A stretch of DNA of 64,000 nt from Actinomadura sp. KC06 (lineage in GTDB: Bacteria > Actinomycetota > Actinomycetes > Streptosporangiales > Streptosporangiaceae). The DNA lies in the NCBI RefSeq assembly GCF_004348735.1, contig NZ_SMKT01000016.1, positions 1 through 64,000 on the forward strand, in the 5' to 3' direction. How positions within the stretch are numbered: position 1 is the first letter of the stretch; each line of letters starts with the position of its first letter. Of this stretch, positions 1-8,455 are shown piece by piece. The position numbers and the translations under genes are program-made. Under the pieces are notes generated by a model that worked only from the letters and a program-made list of their open reading frames with translations, ran no database searches and was not told the origin of the DNA.

Positions 1-23
1 GGAGCGGGAGTGGGGGATCCGGG

Positions 24-728
24 TCAGTTGATGACCGATGTGGGTGGGCTGTGGCGGCGGACGGCGCGGCGGACGCGGGCCTGGTCCTGGGACTCGACCG
101 CGTCCACCAGGGCGACGTGGATGCGGAAGGTCTTGCTCGCCGTGAAGAGGGCGTCGGAGCTGACTTCCTCGATCTCGTTCTCGATCATGTCGAGCATCGT
201 GGTGTAGATGACGCGCAGGACCGCGTTGGGGGTGATCTGGGCGATCCGCCGGTGCACGGCCCAGTTGGCGCGCAGGAAACCGGCGGCGTCGCCGCGCTGC
301 TCGTCCATGCGCTCCAGCAGGCGGCGCAGGTCGGTCAGGTCCTCGTCGGTGCGGTGGACGGCGGCGTCCATGAGGATGGGCTCCTCCAGCGCGTCGCGGA
401 CCGCCAGGCACTGGGCGCTGGCCACGCCGTTCTCGCGCAGCCCGAGGATCAGGTGGTTGACGCGCACGTGGCTCGGCGTGCGGAGGGCGAAGAGCCCGCC
501 GCCCGGGCCGGGCTTGGCGGACACCACACCGCGCATCTCCAGGAGCCGGACCGCCTCGTTCACGGTCCCGACGGCGACGCCGTACTCCTGGCGCAGATCC
601 TCCTTGGTGCCGAGCCGGCTGCCGTCCGGCAGCGCGGTCTCGATGATCTTGCGTTCGATCTCGCGGGCGATGGTCTCGGCGCGCGACAGCCGCCACTCGG
701 TGCGGCCAGGACGCTCGGGAAGACTCAC
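24..728 (-). CDS. GntR/FadR-type transcriptional regulator
   Basis: Predicted DNA-binding repressor of 234 aa. The N-terminal winged helix-turn-helix covers roughly residues 15-80 (LSRAETIAREIERKI, then EYGVAVGTVNEAVRLLEMRG). An all-helical FCD ligand-binding domain follows to the end. The GTG at 728 was chosen because GGAG lies 8 bases upstream and the family N-terminus begins there; the frame stays open further upstream but without family similarity. It is divergently transcribed from the transporter/ring-cleavage operon starting at 987, so it most likely controls that operon. The ligand would be the catabolic substrate or an intermediate (inference). Confidence 0.88.
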   Translation of the reverse strand: MSLPERPGRTEWRLSRAETIAREIERKIIETALPDGSRLGTKEDLRQEYGVAVGTVNEAVRLLEMRGVVSAKPGPGGGLFALRTPSHVRVNHLILGLRENGVASAQCLAVRDALEEPILMDAAVHRTDEDLTDLRRLLERMDEQRGDAAGFLRANWAVHRRIAQITPNAVLRVIYTTMLDMIENEIEEVSSDALFTASKTFRIHVALVDAVESQDQARVRRAVRRHSPPTSVIN

Positions 729-799
729 CGGTCGCTCTCCAGGAATGTGGGTCGGGTAACGGTCGTCCGGAAGATGGCAACAGGGACAGCCGTCACATC

Positions 800-831
800 T
801 TGACAGATAATCATCATGCTCAATATATTCA
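800..831 (+). promoter_or_regulatory. Promoter with overlapping near-palindromic operator
   Basis: TTGACA (800-805) is separated by 18 bases from TATATT (824-829), a sigma70-like promoter for the operon starting at 987. The -10 lies inside the near-palindrome TCAATATATTCA (820-831). TGAATATAT of that element recurs before the binding-protein gene at 3512-3520. This fits a site where the divergent GntR regulator blocks the -10 element (inference). Confidence 0.55.
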
Positions 832-986
832 GTTTGAGGCTGGATTGCAATCTGGTGGCGACCGCGCCGGCCATGCGAGCGGTACGCGGTGCGCCGGCGC
901 GCCCGAAGGTCCACGATGTGCGGCCGACCCCGGCCGGCGCGACGACGCGGGAGGCGACGAGGAGCCGCCCCCAGAAGGAGTTTTCG

Positions 987-1829
987 TTGACCCGGACTTC
1001 GACCATGTCGACGCCGATCATTCCTGGCATGAGACGGCGACTCCCGCGAACGCCGAAGTTCATCGATGGGCTTCTCGGCGCAGCGGGGCTCGTGGCGGTG
1101 CTGGCCGTTCTTGAGCTTTCCACGATAGTCGGATTGCTGCCAGAGAAGACGTTTCCGCGCATCTCCGCTGATCTGCGGGAGCTCGCCGGATTGGCCACCG
1201 GCTCGGAACTGTGGACGGCCATCGGCGAGACCCTGCAGGGCTGGGCCGTCAGTTTCGGTCTCGCCGTGGTGATCGCGGTCCTGCTCGGGCTCGCGATCGG
1301 CTCGAACGCCGTCCTGCACGCCGCCACCAGCGCGGTCATCGAGTTCCTGCGCCCGATCCCGTCGGTCGCGTTGATCCCGCTCGTCGTCCTGGTGCTCGGC
1401 ACCGGCATGCAGAGCAAGATCTTCTTGGCGACGTTCGCCGCGAGCTGGCCGATCCTCGTCGCCACCATCTACGGGATGCGGGACGTCGAACCGGTCGCCC
1501 TCGACACCGCGCGCTCGTTCCGGGCCCGTCCGCTCGACACGCTGCGGTCGGTGGTGCTGCCGAGCGCGGTGCCCTACATCGCCCCTGGGCTGCGGGTGGC
1601 GTCGACCACCGCGCTGATCCTCTGCGTCACCGCCGAACTGGTGATCGGCGCGCCCGGGCTCGGCCAGTCGATCACCGTGGCCCAGGCGGGCGGACGGTTC
1701 CCGCTGATGTACGCGTTCATCATCGCGACCGGCCTGCTCGGGGTGCTGCTCAACCTGGTCTTCGTCGCCATCGAGAAGCGGCTGCTCCGGTGGCATCCGT
1801 CGCAGCGAACCCAGGGAGGCGCCCAGTGA
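987..1829 (+). CDS. ABC transporter permease, SsuC/TauC type
   Basis: Inner-membrane permease (BPD_transp_1 family) of an NMT1/SsuA-type import system. About six hydrophobic segments are visible, and the EAA-like loop lies near VALDTARSFRARPLDTLRSV. The TTG at 987 was chosen because AGGAG ends 6 bases upstream; ATG at 1005 or 1029 are alternatives. The reading frame extends upstream to 816 without family similarity. The stop overlaps a possible GTG start of the next permease. Two different permease genes in tandem suggest a heterodimeric channel. Confidence 0.88.
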   Translation: MTRTSTMSTPIIPGMRRRLPRTPKFIDGLLGAAGLVAVLAVLELSTIVGLLPEKTFPRISADLRELAGLATGSELWTAIGETLQGWAVSFGLAVVIAVLLGLAIGSNAVLHAATSAVIEFLRPIPSVALIPLVVLVLGTGMQSKIFLATFAASWPILVATIYGMRDVEPVALDTARSFRARPLDTLRSVVLPSAVPYIAPGLRVASTTALILCVTAELVIGAPGLGQSITVAQAGGRFPLMYAFIIATGLLGVLLNLVFVAIEKRLLRWHPSQRTQGGAQ

Positions 1830-1843
1830 GTCCAGGGAGGGGC

Positions 1844-2617
1844 ATGATGAACCGCCGCGCGGTGCTGCTCGGCATCCAGATCGGGGCGCCCGTCCTCGTC
1901 CTGCTCGGCTGGGGGCTGTGGTCGGCCGGCAGCGTGAACATCTTCTACCCGCCGCTGACGACGATCCTCGACGTCTTCCAGGACACGTGGCTCTTCGAGC
2001 GGGTCGGCTCGGACGTCGTCCCCAGCCTGGCCAACATGCTCGCCGGGTTCGCGCTGTCGATCGTCATCGGCGTGCCGCTCGGCATCCTCATCGGCCTGCG
2101 GCGCACGTTGCGCACGGCGCTGGCGCCGGTCATCGAGTTCGTCCGGGCGATCCCGCCGCCGGCGCTGATCCCGTTCGGCATCGTCGTGCTGGGCGTCGGG
2201 ACGAGCATGAAGGTGTTCATCATCCTGATGGTCGGCCTGTTCCCCGTCCTGATGCACACCATCGACGGGGTGCGCGGGGTCGACCCCGGGCTGCTCGACA
2301 GCGCGCGTGCGTACCGCGTCGGACGTCGCGACCGGCTGGTGCGCGTCGTGCTCCCGGCCGCCGCGCCGCAGATCTTCGCGGGGATGCGCGTCTCCCTCTC
2401 GCTGTCGCTGATCCTGATGGTGATCAGCGAGATGGTCGCCAGCACCCGCGGGATCGGCTATTTCATCCTGGAGTCCCAGCGCACCTTCGCGATCCCCGAG
2501 ATGTGGTCGGGGATGGTGCTGCTCGGAATCCTCGGCTACCTGTTCAACCTTGCCTTCGGCACCATCGAGCGTCGTGCGCTGCGCTGGCACCACGGAGCAC
2601 GAAAGGGAGCATCCTGA
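1844..2617 (+). CDS. ABC transporter permease, second subunit
   Basis: About 257 aa and homologous to the preceding permease (same FVRAIPPPALIPFGIVVLG core and EAA-type loop LLDSARAYRVGRRDRLVRVV). It is predicted to form the membrane channel with that permease. Start candidates are GTG at 1826, which overlaps the upstream stop as GTGA, and ATG at 1844 or 1847 behind GGGAGG. The ATG is listed. The stop overlaps the ATG of the ATPase by one base (TGATG), so translation of the transporter genes is coupled. Confidence 0.86.
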   Translation: MMNRRAVLLGIQIGAPVLVLLGWGLWSAGSVNIFYPPLTTILDVFQDTWLFERVGSDVVPSLANMLAGFALSIVIGVPLGILIGLRRTLRTALAPVIEFVRAIPPPALIPFGIVVLGVGTSMKVFIILMVGLFPVLMHTIDGVRGVDPGLLDSARAYRVGRRDRLVRVVLPAAAPQIFAGMRVSLSLSLILMVISEMVASTRGIGYFILESQRTFAIPEMWSGMVLLGILGYLFNLAFGTIERRALRWHHGARKGAS

Positions 2618-3468
2618 TGACCGACGAAAAGCCGATCCTCGAGGTCGACGGCCTCGGCAAGACCTACGGCGGCGGCGCCGGGGCGGTGCACGCGATCGAC
2701 GAGATCGGCTTCACCGTCGCGCGCAGCGAGTTCGTGTGCGTGGTCGGCCCCTCGGGCTGCGGCAAGACCACGCTGCTGCGCTGCCTCTCGGGGCTGATGC
2801 CCGCCACGAAGGGGCAGGTGCGCGTGGACGGCCGGAAGGTCGACCGCACCCCCGACGACATGGCGATCGTCTTCCAGGACTACAGCAGGTCGCTCTTCCC
2901 GTGGATGTCGGTGACGGAGAACGTCGCGTTCCCGCTGCGGCGCAAGCGGCTGGACCGTGCCAAGCGCCGGAAGCTGATCGGCGACTCGCTGGAGGCCGTC
3001 GGCCTCGCCGACGTCGGCAAGCAGTACCCGTGGCAGCTCTCGGGCGGGATGCAGCAGCGCGTGGCGATCGCCCGCGCGCTCGCGTACGAACCGCAGATCC
3101 TGCTCATGGACGAGCCGTTCGCCGCTCTGGACGCCCAGACCCGCGCCGACCTGGAGGACCTGACCCTCGGGCTGCGCCACGACTACGGCGTGACCGTGGT
3201 GTTCGTGACCCACGACATCGACGAGGCGGTCTACCTGGCCGACCGCGTGATCGCGCTGACGCCGCGGCCGACCCGGGTGCGGGAGATCATCGACGTCGAC
3301 CTGCCGCGTCCCCGCGACCAGCTGACCACCAAGGAACTGCCCGACTTCGCCCGCCTGCGGAGCCACGTCTACCGCCAGGTCCGCCAGCTCGGCGACGACG
3401 CGGGCCGGGACGACGCGTCGGGGACCGCTCAGGCCGCCGACCTGGACGCGTCCGCCCGCGCCTCCTGA
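2617..3468 (+). CDS. ABC transporter ATP-binding protein, SsuB/TauB type
   Basis: Nucleotide-binding subunit of 283 aa that energises the two permeases. The Walker A motif is GPSGCGKTT, the signature LSGGMQQRVAIARAL, Walker B ILLMDEPFAALD, and the switch His is in VFVTHDIDEAV. The length and the C-terminal LPRPRD region are typical of nitrate/sulfonate/taurine importers. The substrate cannot be read from the ATPase; the downstream ring-cleavage genes suggest an aromatic or heteroaromatic acid (inference). Confidence 0.92.
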   Translation: MTDEKPILEVDGLGKTYGGGAGAVHAIDEIGFTVARSEFVCVVGPSGCGKTTLLRCLSGLMPATKGQVRVDGRKVDRTPDDMAIVFQDYSRSLFPWMSVTENVAFPLRRKRLDRAKRRKLIGDSLEAVGLADVGKQYPWQLSGGMQQRVAIARALAYEPQILLMDEPFAALDAQTRADLEDLTLGLRHDYGVTVVFVTHDIDEAVYLADRVIALTPRPTRVREIIDVDLPRPRDQLTTKELPDFARLRSHVYRQVRQLGDDAGRDDASGTAQAADLDASARAS

Positions 3469-3510
3469 TCGCGTCCGCCGCGCCTCGTGGTCGTAGATGG
3501 TTTCGACCTA

Positions 3511-3522
3511 TTGAATATATGG
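3511..3522 (+). promoter_or_regulatory. Second copy of the TGAATATAT motif
   Basis: TTGAATATATGG sits in the 194-base gap between the ATPase and the substrate-binding protein genes. It repeats TGAATATAT found, on the other strand, in the promoter at 820-831. It may let the GntR-type regulator act on a second internal promoter. The similarity is short, so this is a weak call. Confidence 0.35.
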
Positions 3523-3662
3523 ATTAGGCGGATTATGTTGGGCGTGACGGACACGTCCCACCGGTGACGTTCCCGGCGCCGCCGGTCGGCGTCCCGCATC
3601 CGCACCGGACCACATCGACTCGCGCGCCCCTCGCGCACCCCCGAATCCTCTGGAGTTCCGAG

Positions 3663-4661
3663 ATGTTCTTTCTCCACCGCGGCCGGTGCGGACGCCCGGT
3701 CCGCCGCCGCACCGCCGTCGCGGCCGGCGCGCTGCTGGCCCTGACGCCCCTCACCGCCTGCGGCTCCGGAGACGGCGCGAAGGTGAGCGCCACCGGCACG
3801 GCGGAGGTGACGCTCGGCGTCATCCCCATCATCGACATCGCGCCGGTGCACCTCGGCATCTCGAAGGGCGTGTTCGCCCGGCACAAGCTGAAGGTCACCA
3901 CGCAGAGCGCGCAGGGCGGCGCCGCGATCGTCCCGGCGGTGGTGAGCGGCGACTTCGAGTTCGGCTACTCCAACCTGGTCAGCCTGTTCACCGCCCGCGA
4001 CAAGCGCATCCCCGTGACGATGGTCGCCGTGGGGGCGCGGGCGTCCGACGACGTGCTGGACGACGGATCCGGGCAGCTGATGACCCGCGATCCCGCGATC
4101 AAGGGGATCGCCGACCTCAAGGGCAAGAAGATCGCGATCAACACCCTGAAGGGCATCAACGAGGTCGCGGTGAAGTCCAGCCTCAAGAAGCAGGGGCTGT
4201 CGCCCGACGACGTCTCGCTCACCGAGGTCCCGATCCCGAACATGCCGGAGACGCTGAACTCCGGCAAGGTGGACGCCGCGATGATGAGCGAGCCGTTCAT
4301 CTCCATCGCCAAGGGACAGGGCGCCAAGCCCCTTCCGGTCAGCTACGCCAGCATGGGCCGGAACCTGCCGTTCGCGGGGTGGTTCACGTCCAAGCAGTTC
4401 GCGGCCAAGAACCCCGAGGTCGTGAAGCGCTTCACCGCCGCGCTGAAGGAGTCCCTCATCTACGCCGAGGCCCACCCGGACGAGGCCCGCGCCGCCCTGA
4501 ACGGCTACCTCAAGCTGGACGCCGGCCTCAGCGGCAAGGTGACGCTGCCCGGCTGGAACCCCGAGGCGGGACGGAACGAGATCGCCCCGCTGGCCCAGCT
4601 GGCCGTCGACGCCGGGCTGATCGGCAGCACCCGTCCGCTGGACGACCTGCTCGCCCGCTGA
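3663..4661 (+). CDS. ABC transporter substrate-binding lipoprotein (NMT1/SsuA-like)
   Basis: Extracytoplasmic binding protein of 332 aa. A basic N-terminus, a hydrophobic stretch and the lipobox LTAC place the lipidated Cys at residue 33. The mature part begins VTLGVIPIIDIAPVHLGISKGVF, typical of NMT1/THI5-like periplasmic proteins, with the PAVVSGDFEFGYSN segment of that fold. The ATG at 3663 has GGAG about 8 bases upstream. It supplies the solute specificity of the upstream transporter. The family binds sulfonates, nitrate, pyrimidines or aromatic acids, so the ligand is open. Confidence 0.86.
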   Translation: MFFLHRGRCGRPVRRRTAVAAGALLALTPLTACGSGDGAKVSATGTAEVTLGVIPIIDIAPVHLGISKGVFARHKLKVTTQSAQGGAAIVPAVVSGDFEFGYSNLVSLFTARDKRIPVTMVAVGARASDDVLDDGSGQLMTRDPAIKGIADLKGKKIAINTLKGINEVAVKSSLKKQGLSPDDVSLTEVPIPNMPETLNSGKVDAAMMSEPFISIAKGQGAKPLPVSYASMGRNLPFAGWFTSKQFAAKNPEVVKRFTAALKESLIYAEAHPDEARAALNGYLKLDAGLSGKVTLPGWNPEAGRNEIAPLAQLAVDAGLIGSTRPLDDLLAR

Positions 4662-4762
4662 CACCACCGAACCTCGGGACGACCATGAGCTCACAACCGC
4701 GCACCACCGCCGGACCGGCCGCTGGCCAGGACTTGTCACGCGAACCGTCCGGAGCGGCGGCC

Positions 4763-5647
4763 ATGACCAGCGGCGAGGCCAAGGGCGGCGACGTCTTCGC
4801 CGGGACGCTGGCGGAGCTGACCTGGTACGAGGTCGACCACGCCGCCCGATCGGGAGCGGTGCTGCTGTGGGCGTTCGGGGTGATCGAACAGCACGGCCCG
4901 CACCTGCCGACCGGCACGGACGTCTACGTGCCGAGCGCCCGGCTGCGCGCCGTGCAGGCGCTGCTGGCCGAGCGCGGCGTCCAAGCGCTGATCATGCCTC
5001 CCTACTACTGGGGCGTGAACGTGGTCTCCGGGTCGTTCCCCGCGTCCTACAGCGTGCGGCCGGAACTGATGCGGGAGGTCATGGTCGATCTGCTCGCCGG
5101 GATGGCCCGCGACGGGTTCCGGCACGTGTTCTGCTTCTCCGGCCACGGCGACGCCCTGCACAACCGCACGATCCACGACGGTGTGCGGGCCGCCCGCGAC
5201 CGCACGCCCGCGGACACCAGCTTCGTCACCGAGCCCGCACTCGCCCGCCGCATCGGCCTCGACCTGGACGACCCGTCCCTCACCCTGTACGGCCCGGACG
5301 AGCCTCCGCCGCCCGGCCCGGCCGACGTGCACGCCGGACGATGGGAGACGTCCCTGATGATGCACTCCCATCCCGAACTGGTGCGCGAGGAGGTGCGCGC
5401 CCGGTTGGAGCCCAGCGGATTGGGCGCGTCCGACCTGGCCATCTGGCGGCAGGGCTTCGACGCCGCCCGCCGCGTCACCCCCGACGGCTACTTCGGCGAC
5501 CCCGCCGCGGCGGGGGCCGGAGAGGGGCATCGCCTCCACGCACTCGCCGCCGAGCAGGCCGCCGACGCGATCGCGCTTCGCCTGCGGCGGCCGCCTCGCC
5601 TGCGGCCGCCCGCCCAGACCGCTCACCCTTCCCGGACGGAGGAATGA
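4763..5647 (+). CDS. Creatininase-family amidohydrolase
   Basis: Metal-dependent hydrolase of the creatininase superfamily, which opens cyclic amides or removes formamides. The diagnostic motifs are LAELTWYEVDHA, GVIEQHGPHLPTGTD (metal ligands E, H, D) and CFSGHGD. The ATG at 4763 was chosen because GGAG lies 8 bases upstream and the family begins here. An upstream ATG at 4685 would add 26 residues with poorer third-position GC. In the operon it precedes LigB with an ATGA overlap, suggesting a role in opening or deformylating a nitrogen-containing intermediate (inference). Confidence 0.82.
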   Translation: MTSGEAKGGDVFAGTLAELTWYEVDHAARSGAVLLWAFGVIEQHGPHLPTGTDVYVPSARLRAVQALLAERGVQALIMPPYYWGVNVVSGSFPASYSVRPELMREVMVDLLAGMARDGFRHVFCFSGHGDALHNRTIHDGVRAARDRTPADTSFVTEPALARRIGLDLDDPSLTLYGPDEPPPPGPADVHAGRWETSLMMHSHPELVREEVRARLEPSGLGASDLAIWRQGFDAARRVTPDGYFGDPAAAGAGEGHRLHALAAEQAADAIALRLRRPPRLRPPAQTAHPSRTEE

Positions 5648-6495
5648 TGGCTGAGATCAGCCTCGCCGTGGCCGCGAGCCACACTCCCGGTCTCACCGGC
5701 TGGTTCGACAAGGCGCCCGAGGCCGACCGGGACACGGTCCGCGCGGCCTACGCCGAGATCCACGACGCCGTCGTGCGATCCCGTACCGACGTGCTCCTCA
5801 TCATCGGCAACGACCATGTGGAGAACGCCCCGGTCAGCGACTACCCCGACTTCACCTTCGGCCTCGCTGAACGGCACACCGGCCCGGACGAGTGGTTCAA
5901 GCCCTGGCTACGCGTCGCCGACTACGCCGTGCCGGGCCGTCCCGACGTCGCCGACGTCCTCTACAGGAGCGTGCAGGAGGCCGGGCCGCGCGTCCGCGCC
6001 GTCCACGAGAACCTGCGCTACGACGACAACCTTTCCGTGCCGATCACCCTCGCCGGTCTCGTCGACGCGGGTGTGGCGGTCGTGCCCGTGCTGCAGAACT
6101 GCACGGTCCCGCCCATCCCGGACGAACGGGCCTGCTACGCGTTCGGCGCGGCTCTCGGCGACGCCATCCGCACCCGCCTCCCGGCGGGCCTGCGGGTCGG
6201 CCTGTTCGGCTCCGGCGGCCTGTCGCACGAGCCGGGCGGGCCGCGCTATCTGGAGATCGACGAGAAGTTCGACCGCTGGTGGATGGACCTGCTGGTCGAG
6301 GGCGACCACGAGAAGATCCTCGCCGAGGCCACGTTCGAGCGCATGGAGCAGGCCGGCTCGGGCGGCACCGCGGAACTGCTCTCCTGGACGGTCGTCATGG
6401 GCGCGATCGGCCCGCGCCCCTGCAGATCCCTGGGCTACGCCGCCGTCCCGCAATGGCGCTGCGGCGTCGGCGCCGTCCGCTGGGACCTGTCCTGA
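5644..6495 (+). CDS. Extradiol ring-cleavage dioxygenase, LigB-type catalytic subunit
   Basis: Class III extradiol dioxygenase subunit B of 283 aa. It uses Fe(II) and O2 to open a dihydroxylated (or amino-hydroxylated) aromatic ring. Candidate metal and acid-base residues are present: SHTPG near the N-terminus, IGNDHV and GGLSHEPGG. The start overlaps the preceding stop as ATGA. The small LigA-type subunit follows 16 bases downstream, so an alpha-beta enzyme is likely. Related enzymes act on protocatechuate, gallate, 2-aminophenol or 3-hydroxy-4-pyridone; the sequence alone does not choose among them. Confidence 0.88.
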   Translation: MMAEISLAVAASHTPGLTGWFDKAPEADRDTVRAAYAEIHDAVVRSRTDVLLIIGNDHVENAPVSDYPDFTFGLAERHTGPDEWFKPWLRVADYAVPGRPDVADVLYRSVQEAGPRVRAVHENLRYDDNLSVPITLAGLVDAGVAVVPVLQNCTVPPIPDERACYAFGAALGDAIRTRLPAGLRVGLFGSGGLSHEPGGPRYLEIDEKFDRWWMDLLVEGDHEKILAEATFERMEQAGSGGTAELLSWTVVMGAIGPRPCRSLGYAAVPQWRCGVGAVRWDLS

Positions 6496-6511
6496 CCCGC
6501 CGACTACCCGA

Positions 6512-6862
6512 ATGGACGCATCGGACATGGCACTCGAACACTTCGATCCGCTGCTGCGCACCAACGACCTCGTCCAGGACCTGAAATGGGACCGCGAACT
6601 GCGCGCCCGCTTCGAGTCCGCCGAGAAGGAGGTGCTGGACGGCTACCCGCTCACGGACGAGGAGCGCACGGCGATCCTGGCCCGCGACTTCAGGCGGCTG
6701 TTCCTGCTAGGCCTGCATCCGTACCTGCTCTCCCAGCTCGCACGGCTGGTCTACGGCATGGGGGAGAAGGCCGGCACCTCCGAGGCCGCGACCGCGCTGA
6801 TCAAGTCGCTGCTGGGCGACCAGTACGAGACCTACATGGCGGAGCGCGGTGGCGATTCATGA
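6512..6862 (+). CDS. LigA-type small subunit of extradiol dioxygenase
   Basis: Helical protein of 116 aa matching the LigA family, which caps the active site of LigB-type dioxygenases. Recognisable segments are YPLTDEERTAILARDFRRL, LLGLHPYLLSQL and the C-terminal LGDQYETYMAE. Start ATG 6512; ATG 6527 is an alternative. The stop overlaps the start of the hydrolase gene (ATGA), consistent with co-translation. Confidence 0.84.
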   Translation: MDASDMALEHFDPLLRTNDLVQDLKWDRELRARFESAEKEVLDGYPLTDEERTAILARDFRRLFLLGLHPYLLSQLARLVYGMGEKAGTSEAATALIKSLLGDQYETYMAERGGDS

Positions 6863-7470
6863 GCACTTCGCAGACGGCCCTGCTCGTCATCGACATGCAG
6901 AACGACTACTGCCACCCCGACGGCGTGTTCGCACAGGCCGGACTCCGCGTCCGCGATCTTGACGAACTGGTCGGCGAGGTCAACACGCTCGCCGCCGCCG
7001 CCCGCTCGGCGGGCCGCCCCGTCATCTGGGTGCGGATGGAATGGGACGGCGACGCCGACGTGGGCCTGCTCGCCGACCGCAGCCCGTTCCTGCGGACGCA
7101 GGGCCTGCGGCGCGGCACCTGGGGCTCCGAACTGCTCGCCGGGCTGGACCGCGCGCCGGACGACCACGAAGTGATCAAGACCCGCTTCGACGCCTTCCAC
7201 CGCACCGGCCTGCGGGAACTCCTGCACGACCTTGACGTCGGGACGCTCGTGGTCGCGGGCGTCCGCACCGACTTCTGCGTCGAGTCGACCGTCCGCCAGG
7301 CCTTCTTCCACGACCTGCGGGTGATCGTGCCCCGCGAGGCCGTCGCGGGATATGTCGACGACCTCCACCTCGGCAGCCTGCGCCTGATGGGCACGGTCTT
7401 CGCCGAGGTCGGCTCGGTCAGCGACGCCGCCGCCGCGCTCGCCGAAACCGTCCCGGCCGCCTCACCGTGA
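6859..7470 (+). CDS. Isochorismatase-family cysteine hydrolase
   Basis: Cysteine hydrolase of 203 aa. The triad is visible as Asp in LLVIDMQNDY, Lys in DHEVIKTRFDAF and Cys in VAGVRTDFCVESTVRQ. Family members include maleamate amidohydrolase, ureidoacrylate hydrolase and nicotinamidase. Last gene of the operon after the ring-cleaving dioxygenase, it may release ammonia from a linear amide formed by ring opening (inference). The start overlaps the LigA stop by 4 bases. Confidence 0.86.
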   Translation: MSTSQTALLVIDMQNDYCHPDGVFAQAGLRVRDLDELVGEVNTLAAAARSAGRPVIWVRMEWDGDADVGLLADRSPFLRTQGLRRGTWGSELLAGLDRAPDDHEVIKTRFDAFHRTGLRELLHDLDVGTLVVAGVRTDFCVESTVRQAFFHDLRVIVPREAVAGYVDDLHLGSLRLMGTVFAEVGSVSDAAAALAETVPAASP

Positions 7471-7735
7471 CCGTCCGGACGGCCGCGCCCGGCGTCATGC
7501 CTTGTCGGGCGTGGGCACTGTTTTCGTGATGAGCGGGGCAGAACGGAAGCCCTTGGTGACGAGCCAGATACCGAGCGACAATTCCCAGACGATTCGGCCC
7601 CGGATCGCCGGGCCAGTCGTAGAGAACCACGCTGGAACAGGCGCTGTCTCCACCTCCCGATGGCCACTTCAAGCCGCGCCGTACCCAAGCCCCCTCGTCT
7701 ACCGCGGCACGGTCAAGAACCCTGGTGCGTCCGGC

Positions 7736-8353
7736 TTAGGCGGTGGTCTTGGGGTCGCCGGTCAGCGGGGCGAGTGCGGCGTCGATGGCGTCGGCGAGGC
7801 GGTGGGGAGTCGGTTCGGCGCGGGCGACGACGTGGAGGCCCTGCATGAGCGCGAGGAGGAGGCGGGCCTGGGCCCCGCAGTCGACGTCCGGACGGACCTC
7901 GCCTGATCGCTGCGCGATCTGGAGGGCCTGCGCCAGGCCGGTCTCCAGCGCGCCGAAGCCGTCATGGACGAGCCGGGCGGCGGTCTCGTCCGCGGGGAGC
8001 AGTTCGGCGGCGGTGTTGCCGAGCATGCAGCCGCGTCCGGGGGTCGCCCGCGCACCCTCCAGAACGCTCAGGAGAAGTGCCCGGATCCGGGGCAGGACGG
8101 CCCCGTCGCCGGCCCCGTCGCCGCTGAGTTCGGCGGCCTGCTCCCGGGCCGCGTCCACATAGCGCTCCAGCGCGCGCAGGAAGAGCCCGTGCTTGTCGCC
8201 GAACGCGGCGTAGAGGCTGCCAGGCAGGACGCCGAGCTCGTCCTTGAGATCCCGGAGCGAGGTGGCCGCGTAGCCGCGGCGCCAGAACAGCTCAAGGGCC
8301 TCCGCGGCGACCTGGCCGTCGTCGAAGGAGCGCGGTCGTCCGGTGCGTGGCAT
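7736..8353 (-). CDS. TetR/AcrR-family repressor
   Basis: TetR-type regulator of 205 aa. The N-terminal helix-turn-helix covers residues 10-60 (AAEALELFWRRGYAATSLRDL, then LGVLPGSLYAAFGDKHGLF) and an alpha-helical ligand domain follows. It is divergent from the RibD-type reductase at 8456. Two perfect inverted repeats lie in the shared intergenic region, so it is very likely autoregulatory and controls the reductase gene. Confidence 0.9.
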   Translation of the reverse strand: MPRTGRPRSFDDGQVAAEALELFWRRGYAATSLRDLKDELGVLPGSLYAAFGDKHGLFLRALERYVDAAREQAAELSGDGAGDGAVLPRIRALLLSVLEGARATPGRGCMLGNTAAELLPADETAARLVHDGFGALETGLAQALQIAQRSGEVRPDVDCGAQARLLLALMQGLHVVARAEPTPHRLADAIDAALAPLTGDPKTTA

Positions 8354-8370
8354 GCCTGGATCCTACCGAC

Positions 8371-8436
8371 TTCTTGACAGTGCGTTCAAGAATTGCGAGG
8401 GTGCTCGCATCAACTTCTTGAGCGGCCATTCAAGAA
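8371..8436. promoter_or_regulatory. Two identical-arm TetR operators
   Basis: Two inverted repeats share the same arms TTCTTGA-N8-TCAAGAA, at 8371-8392 and 8415-8436, with centres 44 bp apart. Both lie in the 102-base gap between the divergent TetR and reductase genes. The identical 7-base arms and spacer lengths with different spacer sequence show that the arms are what is conserved. Confidence 0.85.
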
Positions 8437-8455
8437 GAACTCGTGAGGAGACCCC

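Noticed and set aside
1211..2617. Long frame reading through both permease genes as one protein
   Set aside because: Its first half is out of frame with the first permease and has no similarity; the real second permease begins near 1844.
7471..7735. Short frames between the isochorismatase and TetR genes
   Set aside because: No family similarity, poor codon bias and no good ribosome site; treated as non-coding.
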